A DNA stretch of 64,000 nt from assembly GCA_047608075.1 (NCBI GenBank), contig JBLKRX010000015.1, forward strand, positions 50,872-114,871. Reading direction: 5' to 3'. Positions 55,046 through 63,018 of this stretch are shown here, piece after piece (positions within the stretch are counted from its first letter, which is position 1; every line of letters starts with the position of its first letter). Made by a program: the position numbers and the translations under genes. The stretch comes from Ferdinandcohnia humi_A (GTDB lineage: Bacteria > Bacillota > Bacilli > Bacillales > Bacillaceae_L). The notes below the pieces were generated by a model, which worked only from the letters and a program-made list of their open reading frames with translations, made no database searches and was not told the DNA's origin.

Positions 55046-55081
55046 AAAAGCAGGTAGGTGATATAAAACCTACCTGCTTTT
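55046..55081. terminator. Bidirectional terminator, EAL gene / yisN
   Basis: A perfect 14-bp stem (AAAAGCAGGTAGGT and complement) with an 8-nt loop lies between convergent genes, with A and T tracts on both sides. Confidence 0.88.
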
Positions 55082-55088
55082 ATATGGA

Positions 55089-55652
55089 TTACTTAGTTAG
55101 TGAAGTTAAAATAGCCCTTTGACCGTATGATAATGTAAATTCGAACCGATCCTTTTTGATTTTTCCTCTGGAAAAGTGATGTTGGACAGCACATAATGAT
55201 TCCGTGTTATCAAACATAATAAAATTTACTCCCTCATGCTGTCTATAACCTTCTTGATACATCAGTTGGTTGTGGCAGTGTATGCAATCGTATAGTGAAA
55301 AAGAAAGCTTATTTAATGTAGTTGTGAATTTTAAGAACAGTTCCTCTGAAAAACTCTCTAAAAGTTCCCTGTACGCATGTGATAATCTTTTACAGAATCG
55401 AAGACAATCACCATTTTCAAGCTTGTAGAAGTAATCACACATTTGTAGAAGACCATCTTCAACAAAAATTCCCTTTTCCCATTTATTGAGTGTAAATACT
55501 TCAGCTTCCTTGCCAATCATTTCCTCTAACATAGATGCTTCGTCATTTTCAGTATCAAAGAAAATCCATTGATCATTTATACATTCTGTTGTTCCCATAA
55601 TATAAGATCTTTTTTGCTCATTTATGCTGCGAAGTCGCTGTTGTAAGTCCAA
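55089..55652 (-). CDS. yisN: DUF2777-like protein (YisN)
   Basis: This 187-aa protein of unknown function has the segments RSYIMGTTECINDQWIFFDTEND and CHNQLMYQEGYRQHEGVNFIMFDN, with a CIHCHNQ Cys pair that could bind metal. The ending YGQRAILTSLTK is unremarkable. Assignment to YisN rests on place (convergent with the EAL gene, just upstream of asnO) and remembered similarity. The ATG at 55652 follows GGATGGAGG. Confidence 0.7.
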   Translation of the reverse strand: MDLQQRLRSINEQKRSYIMGTTECINDQWIFFDTENDEASMLEEMIGKEAEVFTLNKWEKGIFVEDGLLQMCDYFYKLENGDCLRFCKRLSHAYRELLESFSEELFLKFTTTLNKLSFSLYDCIHCHNQLMYQEGYRQHEGVNFIMFDNTESLCAVQHHFSRGKIKKDRFEFTLSYGQRAILTSLTK

Positions 55653-55905
55653 AGCTAATCCTCCATCCTAAGCTGTGTAATTGAATTGTGTTTTATGACG
55701 TTGCCTAATAAGTCTTAGCCTTTGTTTTAGCTCAGTCAAAGTTGCTTTTGTAAAATGCTGTCATCCTCTTTTTAGACAAAAAAGAAAAAAAATATAACTT
55801 GGAAGTGTTTACATTTTAGGACGCTATCAACATCTAATCTCTATGGGCATATACTATTTCCAGCTTGCTAACTGAGTTAGCTAAGTGGCAGAAAGGATGA
55901 TTGAT

Positions 55906-57756
55906 ATGTGTGGAATTACGGGGTGGATTGATTTTCATAAGGATGTGAGACAAGAACGAGAGGTCATTGCCAAAATGACAGATACATTGTCTAAGCGTGG
56001 ACCTGATGATACGAATTACTGGTCAACAGTTCATGCTGTATTTGGGCATAAACGTTTAGTAGTAGTTGATCCTGAGGGCGGAAAACAACCAATGACACGG
56101 AAAAAAGGGGAAAACACCTTCACCATTTGCTATAACGGAGAGCTTTACAATACGGAGGATATCCGAAAGGAGCTTCTTCAAAGAGGATACCGTTTCAGTG
56201 GTCACTCAGATACTGAGGTTCTCTTGACAGCTTATTTAGAATGGGAAGAAGAATGCGTAGAGTATTTGAACGGAATATACGCATTTGCTGTTTGGGATGT
56301 ACAGAAGGAAAGACTATTTATCGCGAGGGATCGGTTAGGCGTAAAGCCATTATTTTTTAAAGAAGATAACGGAAGACTTCTTTTTGGATCGGAACTAAAG
56401 GCTATCTTGGCACATCCTGATGTGAAGGCTGAGGTGAATCGAGAAGGGCTTGCAGAAATCTTCGGGCTTGGACCGTCGCGTTCACCTGGAAATGGAGTTT
56501 TTAGAGGAATAAGTGAGCTTCGTCCGGCACATGCATTAATCTTTAGTAAGAGCGGATTAAAGGTTTGGCGTTATTGGAATGTGAAAAGTGAAAAGCACAC
56601 TGAATCTTTAGATGAAACTACAGCAAAAGTTCGTCATCTTTTTACTGATGCAGTTACGAGACAACTCGTATCTGACGTACCTGTTTGTGCGTTCCTATCT
56701 GGTGGAGTGGATTCGAGTGCAATTACCGCAATTGCTGCTGAGGCGTTTAAAAAAGAAGGAAAAGGGCCGCTACACACGTATTCAATTGACTATGAGGGAA
56801 ATGATAAACATTTTGAAGCGAACGAATTTCAGCCGGATTCAGATGAGGTTTACATTAAGAAAATGTCAGATATGTTCGGAACAGAACATCATAGTTGTAT
56901 CATTACCCAACAAAGATTAGTTGATGAATTACACGAAGCAGTTCTTGTTCGAGACTTACCTGGGATGGCTGATATTGATTCCTCCCTCTTATGGTTTTGT
57001 AAAGAAATTAAGCAAGACTTTGTCGTTGGATTATCGGGTGAATGTGCAGATGAGATATTTGGCGGGTATCCATGGTTCCATCGCCCTGATGATCTTGCTG
57101 CCGAAGGTTTTCCATGGATGCGATCAACATCAGAAAGGATTGGATTATTACAATCTCATTGGGGAGATAAGCTGAATTTGGCAGATTATGTCCGGACTCG
57201 ATTTGATGAAACGGTAAAAGAAACACCAAGTCTCGAAGGAGAAAGTAATGTTGATGCAAGACGAAGAGAACTATTTTATCTAAATATGATATGGTTTATG
57301 ACTACCTTGCTTGAACGAAAGGACCGAATGAGTATGGGGGCAAGTCTTGAAGTACGTGTTCCTTTTGCTGATCATCGCTTAGTTGAATATGTATGGAATA
57401 TTCCATGGGAAATGAAAATGTACGGAAACCGTGAAAAAGGATTACTTCGCCGTTCACTTGAAGGAATATTACCAAATGAAGTATTGTATAGAAAAAAGAG
57501 TCCGTACCCTAAGACACATAATCCGTATTATGCAAATGCAGTTAAGGGTTGGCTAAATCAAATTTTAGATGATAAAAGCTCTGCTTTACATGAGTTCTTT
57601 GATTATCATAAATTAAGAGAGGTTGTGGATTCAGAAGGAAGTTCCTTTCAAATTCCTTGGTTTGGCCAGTTAATGACAGGTCCACAATTACTTGCTTATC
57701 TAGCTCAGGTTCACGTATGGTTTAAGGAATATAATGTGAATGTAATTGAATCGTAG
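55906..57756 (+). CDS. asnO: Asparagine synthase, glutamine-hydrolysing
   Basis: The enzyme transfers amide nitrogen from glutamine to aspartate. The 616-aa protein starts at ATG 55906, so that Cys2 (MCGITGW) becomes the N-terminal nucleophile after Met removal; the in-frame opening at 55885 would bury it. Glutaminase landmarks are SKRGPDDT and YNGELYN; the synthetase domain has the pyrophosphate loop FLSGGVDSSAI. B. subtilis AsnO, at the same locus, is needed for sporulation. The site AGAAAGGATGA precedes the ATG. Confidence 0.93.
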   Translation: MCGITGWIDFHKDVRQEREVIAKMTDTLSKRGPDDTNYWSTVHAVFGHKRLVVVDPEGGKQPMTRKKGENTFTICYNGELYNTEDIRKELLQRGYRFSGHSDTEVLLTAYLEWEEECVEYLNGIYAFAVWDVQKERLFIARDRLGVKPLFFKEDNGRLLFGSELKAILAHPDVKAEVNREGLAEIFGLGPSRSPGNGVFRGISELRPAHALIFSKSGLKVWRYWNVKSEKHTESLDETTAKVRHLFTDAVTRQLVSDVPVCAFLSGGVDSSAITAIAAEAFKKEGKGPLHTYSIDYEGNDKHFEANEFQPDSDEVYIKKMSDMFGTEHHSCIITQQRLVDELHEAVLVRDLPGMADIDSSLLWFCKEIKQDFVVGLSGECADEIFGGYPWFHRPDDLAAEGFPWMRSTSERIGLLQSHWGDKLNLADYVRTRFDETVKETPSLEGESNVDARRRELFYLNMIWFMTTLLERKDRMSMGASLEVRVPFADHRLVEYVWNIPWEMKMYGNREKGLLRRSLEGILPNEVLYRKKSPYPKTHNPYYANAVKGWLNQILDDKSSALHEFFDYHKLREVVDSEGSSFQIPWFGQLMTGPQLLAYLAQVHVWFKEYNVNVIES

Positions 57757-57856
57757 AAAATTAGTAGGGGCTGTCCGAAAAGTCATTGAAAAATGACTTT
57801 TGAGGATAGTCCTCAATTTTTGTTGTTAATTTTAATTCCGTTAAAATATATTCGTT

Positions 57857-57968
57857 GATTTCCGCTGCAGGCACTCGCTTTCAGCGGGCGGTCCGGGAGC
57901 CTCCTCGGCGCTAACGCTTCTGCGGGGACTCCCCTGGACGCGCTTTTCCCACAGGAGTCTCGTGCCTT
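57857..57968. repeat. GC-rich interspersed Bacillus repeat nested in the IS remnant
   Basis: The segment TTTCCGCTGCAGGCACTCGC to GAGTCTCGTGCC is much more GC-rich than its surroundings and is a familiar dispersed repeat in Bacillus genomes (recalled, not searched). It interrupts the IS remnant. Confidence 0.6.
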
Positions 57969-57979
57969 AAAAGCTCCAA

Positions 57980-58159
57980 GAGAAAATTGATGAAACCTAT
58001 CAACACATTTAAAAGATTGCAGAAGAAGATGCAATTTCGATTGTTCGTGAGGAACAACAAAAATCTATTACGGTACAGGAAAAGCTAGAACAAGCTGGGG
58101 ATATTCTTACTTGTTATATAGAAAAGTCACTGCCTCTTTCTATTTTAGGGACTTTATAG
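57980..58159 (+). pseudogene. Decayed 3' end of a transposase-like gene
   Basis: The frame starting EKIDETYQHI has an in-frame stop and then reads KIAEEDAISIVREEQQKSIT and VQEKLEQAGDILTCYIEKS before stopping just inside the right inverted repeat. The position, adjacent to the repeat, suggests the C-terminus of the element's transposase; the family is inferred. Confidence 0.5.
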
Positions 58160-58182
58160 ACAGCCCCTTTATATAAGGATTA

Positions 58183-58390
58183 GAAAATATAACATTTTGA
58201 ATATAGTTTTCCATGTCCAGCTCAAGCTGCTTACTCCCTCGAGATCAAATAACCTGTTGCAAGAAAAGTTTTTTTACAACAAAAATTGGCTTGTCGGACT
58301 TGCACATGGACGTGTGACGTCAACGTTCGCCACAGGACGTGACGGATATTAATTGACTGCCCTCTTCCTGGGTGCTTGCGCATATCTTAT
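58183..58390 (+). repeat. Interspersed repeat family A, copy 3
   Basis: This copy begins ATAACATTTTGAATATAG, contains CATGTCCAGCTCAAGCTGC and CCTCGAGATCAAATAACCTG, and ends GGGTGCTTGCGCATATCTTAT. It sits directly behind the IS remnant. Confidence 0.7.
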
Positions 58391-58513
58391 TTTTTTCCTT
58401 TTATTCTCCAATGCTTTTGAACGAAAATTGAACAAGTTCCTATTATATTTGACTTTTTACAAGGGGAAGGGTTACTTTTAATAAGGATAAGTTAAGAAGT
58501 ACATAATGAAGTT

Positions 58514-58605
58514 CCGATTTAGTTGGTGCCGCGTGCACACTGGCATTTATGCGGGAAAAAGTGAAACTTCAATCAGTGGAATTATATTCACTGATTGTTA
58601 GTAGA
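58514..58605 (+). repeat. Interspersed repeat family B, copy 2
   Basis: TGGCATTTATGCGGGAAAAA is followed at once by GTGAAACTTCAATCAGTGG and a hairpin (AATCAGTG...CACTGATT) ending GATTGTTAGT. Both blocks also occur at 14585-14824, where they are in reverse order. About 120 bp of unassigned DNA separate it from the next gene. Confidence 0.55.
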
Positions 58606-58728
58606 ACCTATCAGACAATTACGGGGAGTTGACCCCGAGTATAATCTATGAGGATTCAGTATGGTGTTTGAAGGAAGGACTTACTAGCCGTTATTGCTGG
58701 AGAAAATAAAGAAAGTAGGAGTTTTGAG

Positions 58729-60123
58729 ATGGATAAGAAGTTGATGATTGTATTACTTATTCCGTTGCTGCTTTTCTCAGCTTTACCTGTTCATGCAGAT
58801 AAGGCAAATGAAGTAGGCTATCAGGAAGAGAGTATATATTATGTAATGGTTGATCGATTTAATAATGGAGATACATCAAACGACTCTGATGTGGACCATA
58901 CAAACCCCTTAGCATACCATGGTGGTGACTTCCAAGGTATTATCGATAAGCTTGACTATATTAAGGAAATGGGTTTTACGTCACTTTTATTGACCCCTAT
59001 TTTTAATAATGGCCCAGATGGATTTAATGGAAATGCAATTGAAAACTATCGTGAAATTGAAGAGCATTTTGGTACGCTTGAGGTATTTAAAAAGTTAGTT
59101 AACGAGGCTCACGAGAAGGATTTGAAAATTATTGTGGACCTTGGACTACGTTCAGCTGGTGTGAATTTTAATGAAACAGATATGCTTGATGTAGCAAGCT
59201 GGTGGGTTCAAGAGACTAATATTGATGGATATAAACTCGACTTACTTGAGGAATTTCCAACTAGTTTTTTAGCAAATCTAGTAAATGAAGTAAAATCTGA
59301 AAAAGAGAATTTCCTTCTAATTGGACAACCCTATATGTCAGAGCAAGAAGCTTTTGCAGTGGTTGAAGAGGTAGGTATTGATGCCATATTCAACTTTTCT
59401 CATGCACAAGGTATCACTAGTTTTAGTATTCCGAACCAATCCTTTGATATTGAAGGAAAGGATTGGAATGCAGGGACTCTTCCTTTAATGGTAAATTATA
59501 TGGATAACCCGGATACAGTTAGATTCACCTATTTATCTGCAGAGGAAAATGAACATCCTGCTCCTCGGATTAAACTAGCACTTGCCTATTTGTACACGGC
59601 ACCAGGGATTCCAGTTGTATACTATGGAACAGAGATTGCTTTAAATGGTGCTGAACCACCTGCTAATAGTGCTTTAATGGATTTTCGTACAGACCAAGAA
59701 CTAGTAGAGTATATAACGTCACTTGCTGAAGTAAGATCATCTGTTACTGCCCTAACAAAGGGTAGCTTTGAACTCATCAAAAATGAGGACGGATTGCTAA
59801 TCTTTAAAAGAAAGCATGAGGATCAAACCGTTTTTGTTGCAATAAATAATACAACCAGTGATCAGAAATTTACACTCATGAGAGACCAACTTGATGAAAA
59901 TAAAGAATTAAAAGGTCTCATAACTGAGGATACGATACGTCCAACTGATGACGTATTTAACCTTGTTATCGAGCGTGATGGAGCACAGGTTTACCTTGTC
60001 CAAGAAACAACACAAATTAATTACTCATTATTCATAGCCGTTTTCATCGTTCCAATATTGATGATTGCATTCCTGTACTTAAACAAAAGAAAGCACCAAA
60101 ACAATAACCCAAAACCAGAATAA
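58729..60123 (+). CDS. Degenerate GH13 alpha-amylase-like membrane-anchored protein
   Basis: This 464-aa exported protein has a signal peptide (KKLMIVLLIPLLLFSALPVHA, cut near 23), a GH13 barrel and a C-terminal membrane anchor (YSLFIAVFIVPILMIAFLYL) with a basic tail, so the barrel should face outside. The barrel start is normal (SIYYVMVDRFNNGD, HGGDFQGI). The catalytic regions are altered. Region I is VDLGLRSAG, without the usual NH. Region II is GYKLDLLEE, keeping Asp171 but with Lys in place of Arg. Region III is LIGQPY, with Gln200 where the acid/base Glu is expected. Region IV is NYMDNPD, with Pro for His. Likely catalytically inactive or changed, perhaps carbohydrate-binding. ATG 58729 follows GTAGGAG. 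Confidence 0.85.
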   Translation: MDKKLMIVLLIPLLLFSALPVHADKANEVGYQEESIYYVMVDRFNNGDTSNDSDVDHTNPLAYHGGDFQGIIDKLDYIKEMGFTSLLLTPIFNNGPDGFNGNAIENYREIEEHFGTLEVFKKLVNEAHEKDLKIIVDLGLRSAGVNFNETDMLDVASWWVQETNIDGYKLDLLEEFPTSFLANLVNEVKSEKENFLLIGQPYMSEQEAFAVVEEVGIDAIFNFSHAQGITSFSIPNQSFDIEGKDWNAGTLPLMVNYMDNPDTVRFTYLSAEENEHPAPRIKLALAYLYTAPGIPVVYYGTEIALNGAEPPANSALMDFRTDQELVEYITSLAEVRSSVTALTKGSFELIKNEDGLLIFKRKHEDQTVFVAINNTTSDQKFTLMRDQLDENKELKGLITEDTIRPTDDVFNLVIERDGAQVYLVQETTQINYSLFIAVFIVPILMIAFLYLNKRKHQNNNPKPE

Positions 60124-60129
60124 TAATTT

Positions 60130-60160
60130 AAGGCATCTCCGAAACCAGAGATGCCTTTTT
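60130..60160 (+). terminator. Terminator after the GH13-like gene
   Basis: AAGGCATCTC pairs with GAGATGCCTT around an 8-nt loop, followed by T residues. Confidence 0.85.
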
Positions 60161-60193
60161 GTTACCGATATCCATTGTCCACCCCAAAAACAC

Positions 60194-60234
60194 AACTGTA
60201 TTTCTTCGGTGCCTGACACCGAAGAAATACAGTT
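60194..60234. repeat. 41-bp near-perfect palindrome with GGTGCCTGACACC core
   Basis: Perfect 18-bp arms surround a CCTGA loop; the centre is the same palindrome as at 9779-9791. It lies between the GH13-like gene and the SDR gene and may act as a terminator for the latter or as a REP-like element. Confidence 0.65.
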
Positions 60235-60280
60235 AGGGGGATTTGTATGCCTGAGACGGACAGTGGCTGGCCGGTTTCAG

Positions 60281-61147
60281 TTAGCTGTTAACGATTTCGC
60301 CGCCGTTTACGTGTAGGATTTGGCCAGTCATATAGGAGGCGTCGTCGCTTGCAAGGAAGACATAGCTTGGGGCTACTTCCTCTGGTTGCCCAGGTCGCTT
60401 CATAGGAGTTGTTGATCCAAACTTTGCTACTTGGTCACTAGTAAAGGTTGAAGGGATGAGTGGTGTCCAGATAGGACCAGGTGCTACACCGTTTACACGA
60501 ATTCCATTTCCTACTAACTGGGCTGAAAGTGACCGAGTAAACGTTACAACGGCACCTTTTGTGGCTGAGTAGTCAAGTAACTGCTCATTTCCTTTATATG
60601 CCGTTACAGAGGTAGTATTTATTATGGAGCTTCCTTGTTTTAAGTGTGGCAGGGCGGCCTTTGTTAAATAAAAGTATGAGAAAATATTCGTCCGAAATGT
60701 TCGCTCCAGTTGTTCGGAAGTAATATTTGAAATGCTTTTTTGGGGATGCTGCTCCGCGGCATTATTTACGAGAATATCAAGTGAGCCGAATGTGTCAATT
60801 GTCTCCTTTACAATATGCATACAAAATTCTTCGTCCCCGATATCACCAGCTAGAGTGATACATTTCTGTCCTTCTTCTTCAACCTGCCGTTTTGTTTCAT
60901 TTGCGTCATCATGCTCATTTAAATAGACAATGACAACATTAGCTCCCTCTTTTGCGAAAAAGATGGCAACAGCTTTTCCAATACCACTATCACCACCTGT
61001 AATAATCGCAACTTTATTCCTAAGTTTGTTGCTCCCCTGATAAGCCGCATCCTCAGAAACTGGCTTCGGACTCATTTCTTTTTCAAGTCCTGGCTGTCTA
61101 TTTTGATGCTGTGGTGGCAAAATATTCTTTCCCTGTTGGCTACCCAT
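60281..61147 (-). CDS. SDR-family oxidoreductase (YdaD/YhdF/YhxC-like)
   Basis: This 288-aa short-chain dehydrogenase has the Bacillus-type N-terminal extension (about 40 residues rich in Gln/Pro: NILPPQHQNRQPGLEKEM) before the cofactor motif ITGGDSGIGKA. Catalytic Ser (NTTSVTAY) and YSATK are present. Relatives in B. subtilis are general-stress proteins; the substrate is unknown. A GGAGGAG site lies before the ATG. Confidence 0.9.
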   Translation of the reverse strand: MGSQQGKNILPPQHQNRQPGLEKEMSPKPVSEDAAYQGSNKLRNKVAIITGGDSGIGKAVAIFFAKEGANVVIVYLNEHDDANETKRQVEEEGQKCITLAGDIGDEEFCMHIVKETIDTFGSLDILVNNAAEQHPQKSISNITSEQLERTFRTNIFSYFYLTKAALPHLKQGSSIINTTSVTAYKGNEQLLDYSATKGAVVTFTRSLSAQLVGNGIRVNGVAPGPIWTPLIPSTFTSDQVAKFGSTTPMKRPGQPEEVAPSYVFLASDDASYMTGQILHVNGGEIVNS

Positions 61148-61339
61148 AAAAATCTCCTCCTTTTAATTGTACGCTATGCAATGTACATGTTATTTAATTT
61201 TTAATAAATGAAGGCGGAATATACACTAGAAAATGACTTACATACTGAATACAATTTTTCATACTCTAAAAATCCTAAAAGGATATAAGAGCTCCTTACA
61301 GAATATACATACATAGACATACAAAAGGAGGGAGAAAGA

Positions 61340-61387
61340 GTGACTAACCAAACAGTAATAAGTATGATAGACTTCGATTCTCGGTGA
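61340..61387 (+). CDS. Candidate 15-aa leader ORF upstream of the GNAT gene
   Basis: GTG 61340 has an excellent ribosome binding site (AAAGGAGGGAG) and opens 15 codons (MTNQTVISMIDFDSR) before TGA 61385. About 120 nt of non-coding leader with the palindromic CTCCTCAGGTCCTTCTGAG follows before the GNAT gene. It may be a leader peptide or a remnant. The rest of the 61148-61511 gap shows nothing else. Confidence 0.3.
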   Translation: MTNQTVISMIDFDSR

Positions 61388-61511
61388 CACTCATCTCCTC
61401 AGGTCCTTCTGAGTAACATAATTCAGGTCCTAGAGGGAGTCATTCTTTGACCTTGATTCATCGATATTTTAAATCCACTAATAAATACATCTATAAAATA
61501 AGGGGGCAAAA

Positions 61512-62024
61512 ATGGAATTAGTATATAGAACAGCAAAAATTGAAGACGCAAAACAAATGATTGAGCATTTACAAATTGTTTACGGCGAATCAACTTTTAT
61601 GCTAACTGCTCCTGAGGAGTTTAGTGCAACGATCGAACAGGAAGAAAAATGGATTGGAGACCACCTTAAAGATGGCAACTTTATAATGGTTGTAGAAATA
61701 GAGGGGAAAATTATCGGTTGTATAAGTTTCCAAAAATCGAAGCGAAAAAGGCTTTCTCACCTAGGATACTTTGGAATAAGTATTCAGGAAGCGTATTGCA
61801 ATCAGGGAGTTGGGAGAAGATTACTTAGTAATCTTCTAGATTGGGCGGAAAAAGAGCCTGGTCTTGAAAAAGTATGTCTTGAGGTATTCTCCCATAATTA
61901 CCGTGCAATTCATCTTTATAAAAAACTAGGCTTTCAAGAGGAAGGAAGAAAAATCAATTTTGTAAAGTTTAGTGACAATCATTATGAGGACGAAATTTTG
62001 ATGTATAAGTATGTAAAACAGTAG
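61512..62024 (+). CDS. GNAT-family N-acetyltransferase
   Basis: This 170-aa acetyltransferase has the acetyl-CoA loop EAYCNQGVGRRLLSNLLDWA and the C-terminal VFSHNYRAIHLYKKLGFQEEGR motif typical of ribosomal-protein or amine acetyltransferases. The substrate is unknown. ATG 61512 follows AAGGGGG. Confidence 0.87.
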   Translation: MELVYRTAKIEDAKQMIEHLQIVYGESTFMLTAPEEFSATIEQEEKWIGDHLKDGNFIMVVEIEGKIIGCISFQKSKRKRLSHLGYFGISIQEAYCNQGVGRRLLSNLLDWAEKEPGLEKVCLEVFSHNYRAIHLYKKLGFQEEGRKINFVKFSDNHYEDEILMYKYVKQ

Positions 62025-62090
62025 AACTAGCAACTAAATGTTTGAATAAAAAAATGACAGCGGATGTAGCACCGTTGCCATTTTGGTCAA

Positions 62091-62310
62091 GAAAGCATAA
62101 AATTTTGAACATACGTTTCAATGTCTAGCTCCAGCGTCTAGCCAGTTTCACCTGGAATAAGCTTCTATGATTATCTTGCGCAAAGCTACGCTTTAAGCAG
62201 TTCGAGGTCAAATAACCTGTGACAAGAAAAGTCAAAGAGAAACTTTTTTGCCACAGAACATGGCGGGGGTTAGTTGACGTTCCTCTCTCAAGGTGCTTGC
62301 GCTTTTCTTT
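62091..62310 (+). repeat. Interspersed repeat family A, copy 4
   Basis: The longest copy (220 bp): ATAAAATTTTGAACATACG, AATGTCTAGCTCCAGCGTCTA, AGTTCGAGGTCAAATAACCTG, AAAAGTC..ACTTTTTTG, and GGTGCTTGCGCTTTTCTT at the end. It abuts the stop codon of yitK, and its inner hairpin could terminate transcription. Confidence 0.7.
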
Positions 62311-62312
62311 TC

Positions 62313-62804
62313 TTATCGGTAATTTATAAATTGTACATCAATTGCTAAATCTGCACCACGAATGGCAGCGATAATCTGTTGTAATTCATCTCTGCTTTTG
62401 CCAGTAACACGAATTTGGTCATCCTGTACCTGAGTTTTGACTTTTAACCCACTGTTTTTAATGATTGTATTAATCTTTTTGGCATTTTCTTTGTCAATCC
62501 CCTGTACAAGCTTAGCGCGCTGACGGACAGTTCCTCCAGATGCATTTTCAATTTTGCCATAATCAATGTTTTTGATTGCTACGCCACGCTTTATCATTTT
62601 ACTAATTAGAACATCCTTTAGCTGTTCAAGCTTATATTCGTCGTCGGAAATAAGGACTAATTCTTCTTTGTCAAGTGAAATATCGCTTTTACTTCCTTTG
62701 AAATCATAACGATTTTGTATTTCCTTCTTCGCAATACTTATTGCATTTGTCACTTCTGGTAAATCAATTTTTGACACAATATCAAATGAACTCTCTTTAG
62801 ACAT
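62313..62804 (-). CDS. yitK: YajQ-family (UPF0234) nucleotide-binding protein YitK
   Basis: This 163-aa YajQ protein starts MSKESSFDIVSKIDLPEVTNAI and contains IQNRYDFKGSKSDISL and RVTGKSRDELQQIIAAIR, the double ferredoxin-like fold pattern. YajQ proteins bind c-di-GMP or nucleotides in some bacteria; no activity is established in Bacillus. ATG 62804 is preceded by GGAGGTTGC; an upstream in-frame extension is AT-rich and not favoured. Divergent from cvfB. Confidence 0.92.
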   Translation of the reverse strand: MSKESSFDIVSKIDLPEVTNAISIAKKEIQNRYDFKGSKSDISLDKEELVLISDDEYKLEQLKDVLISKMIKRGVAIKNIDYGKIENASGGTVRQRAKLVQGIDKENAKKINTIIKNSGLKVKTQVQDDQIRVTGKSRDELQQIIAAIRGADLAIDVQFINYR

Positions 62805-62879
62805 TTGCAACCTCCAAAAAAGTATATTTGACTTGATTATAGTAAATGTAAGCAATTAGGACAACTCTTTCCACTTTCT

Positions 62880-62908
62880 TTGACAAGGTAGAAGAATTTA
62901 TGTAGTAA
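62880..62908 (+). promoter_or_regulatory. Possible sigma-A promoter of cvfB
   Basis: TTGACA at 62880-62885, a 17-bp spacer and TAGTAA at 62903-62908, about 110 bp upstream of the cvfB ATG. The -10 is only a 4/6 match. Confidence 0.4.
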
Positions 62909-63018
62909 AAGTATGCATGTAAAGTCTATACTATGTATGGAAGGTTTTAAGAGGGCAATATGCTACAAACACTTTATGAGAAAAACTTGTTAAGTACATA
63001 AAAGGAAGGATTTTAAAA

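Larger units (their letters stand above)
57767..58167. mobile_element. IS remnant with GGGGCTGTC terminal inverted repeats
   Basis: Ends GGGGCTGTCCGAAAAGTC and the complement of GGGGCTGTCTATAAAGTC form imperfect terminal inverted repeats of about 18 bp bounding 401 bp. Inside are an early hairpin, a GC-rich repeat and a decayed coding piece. Such ends are typical of IS1182-like elements. No intact transposase remains and no clean target duplication is visible. Confidence 0.65.
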
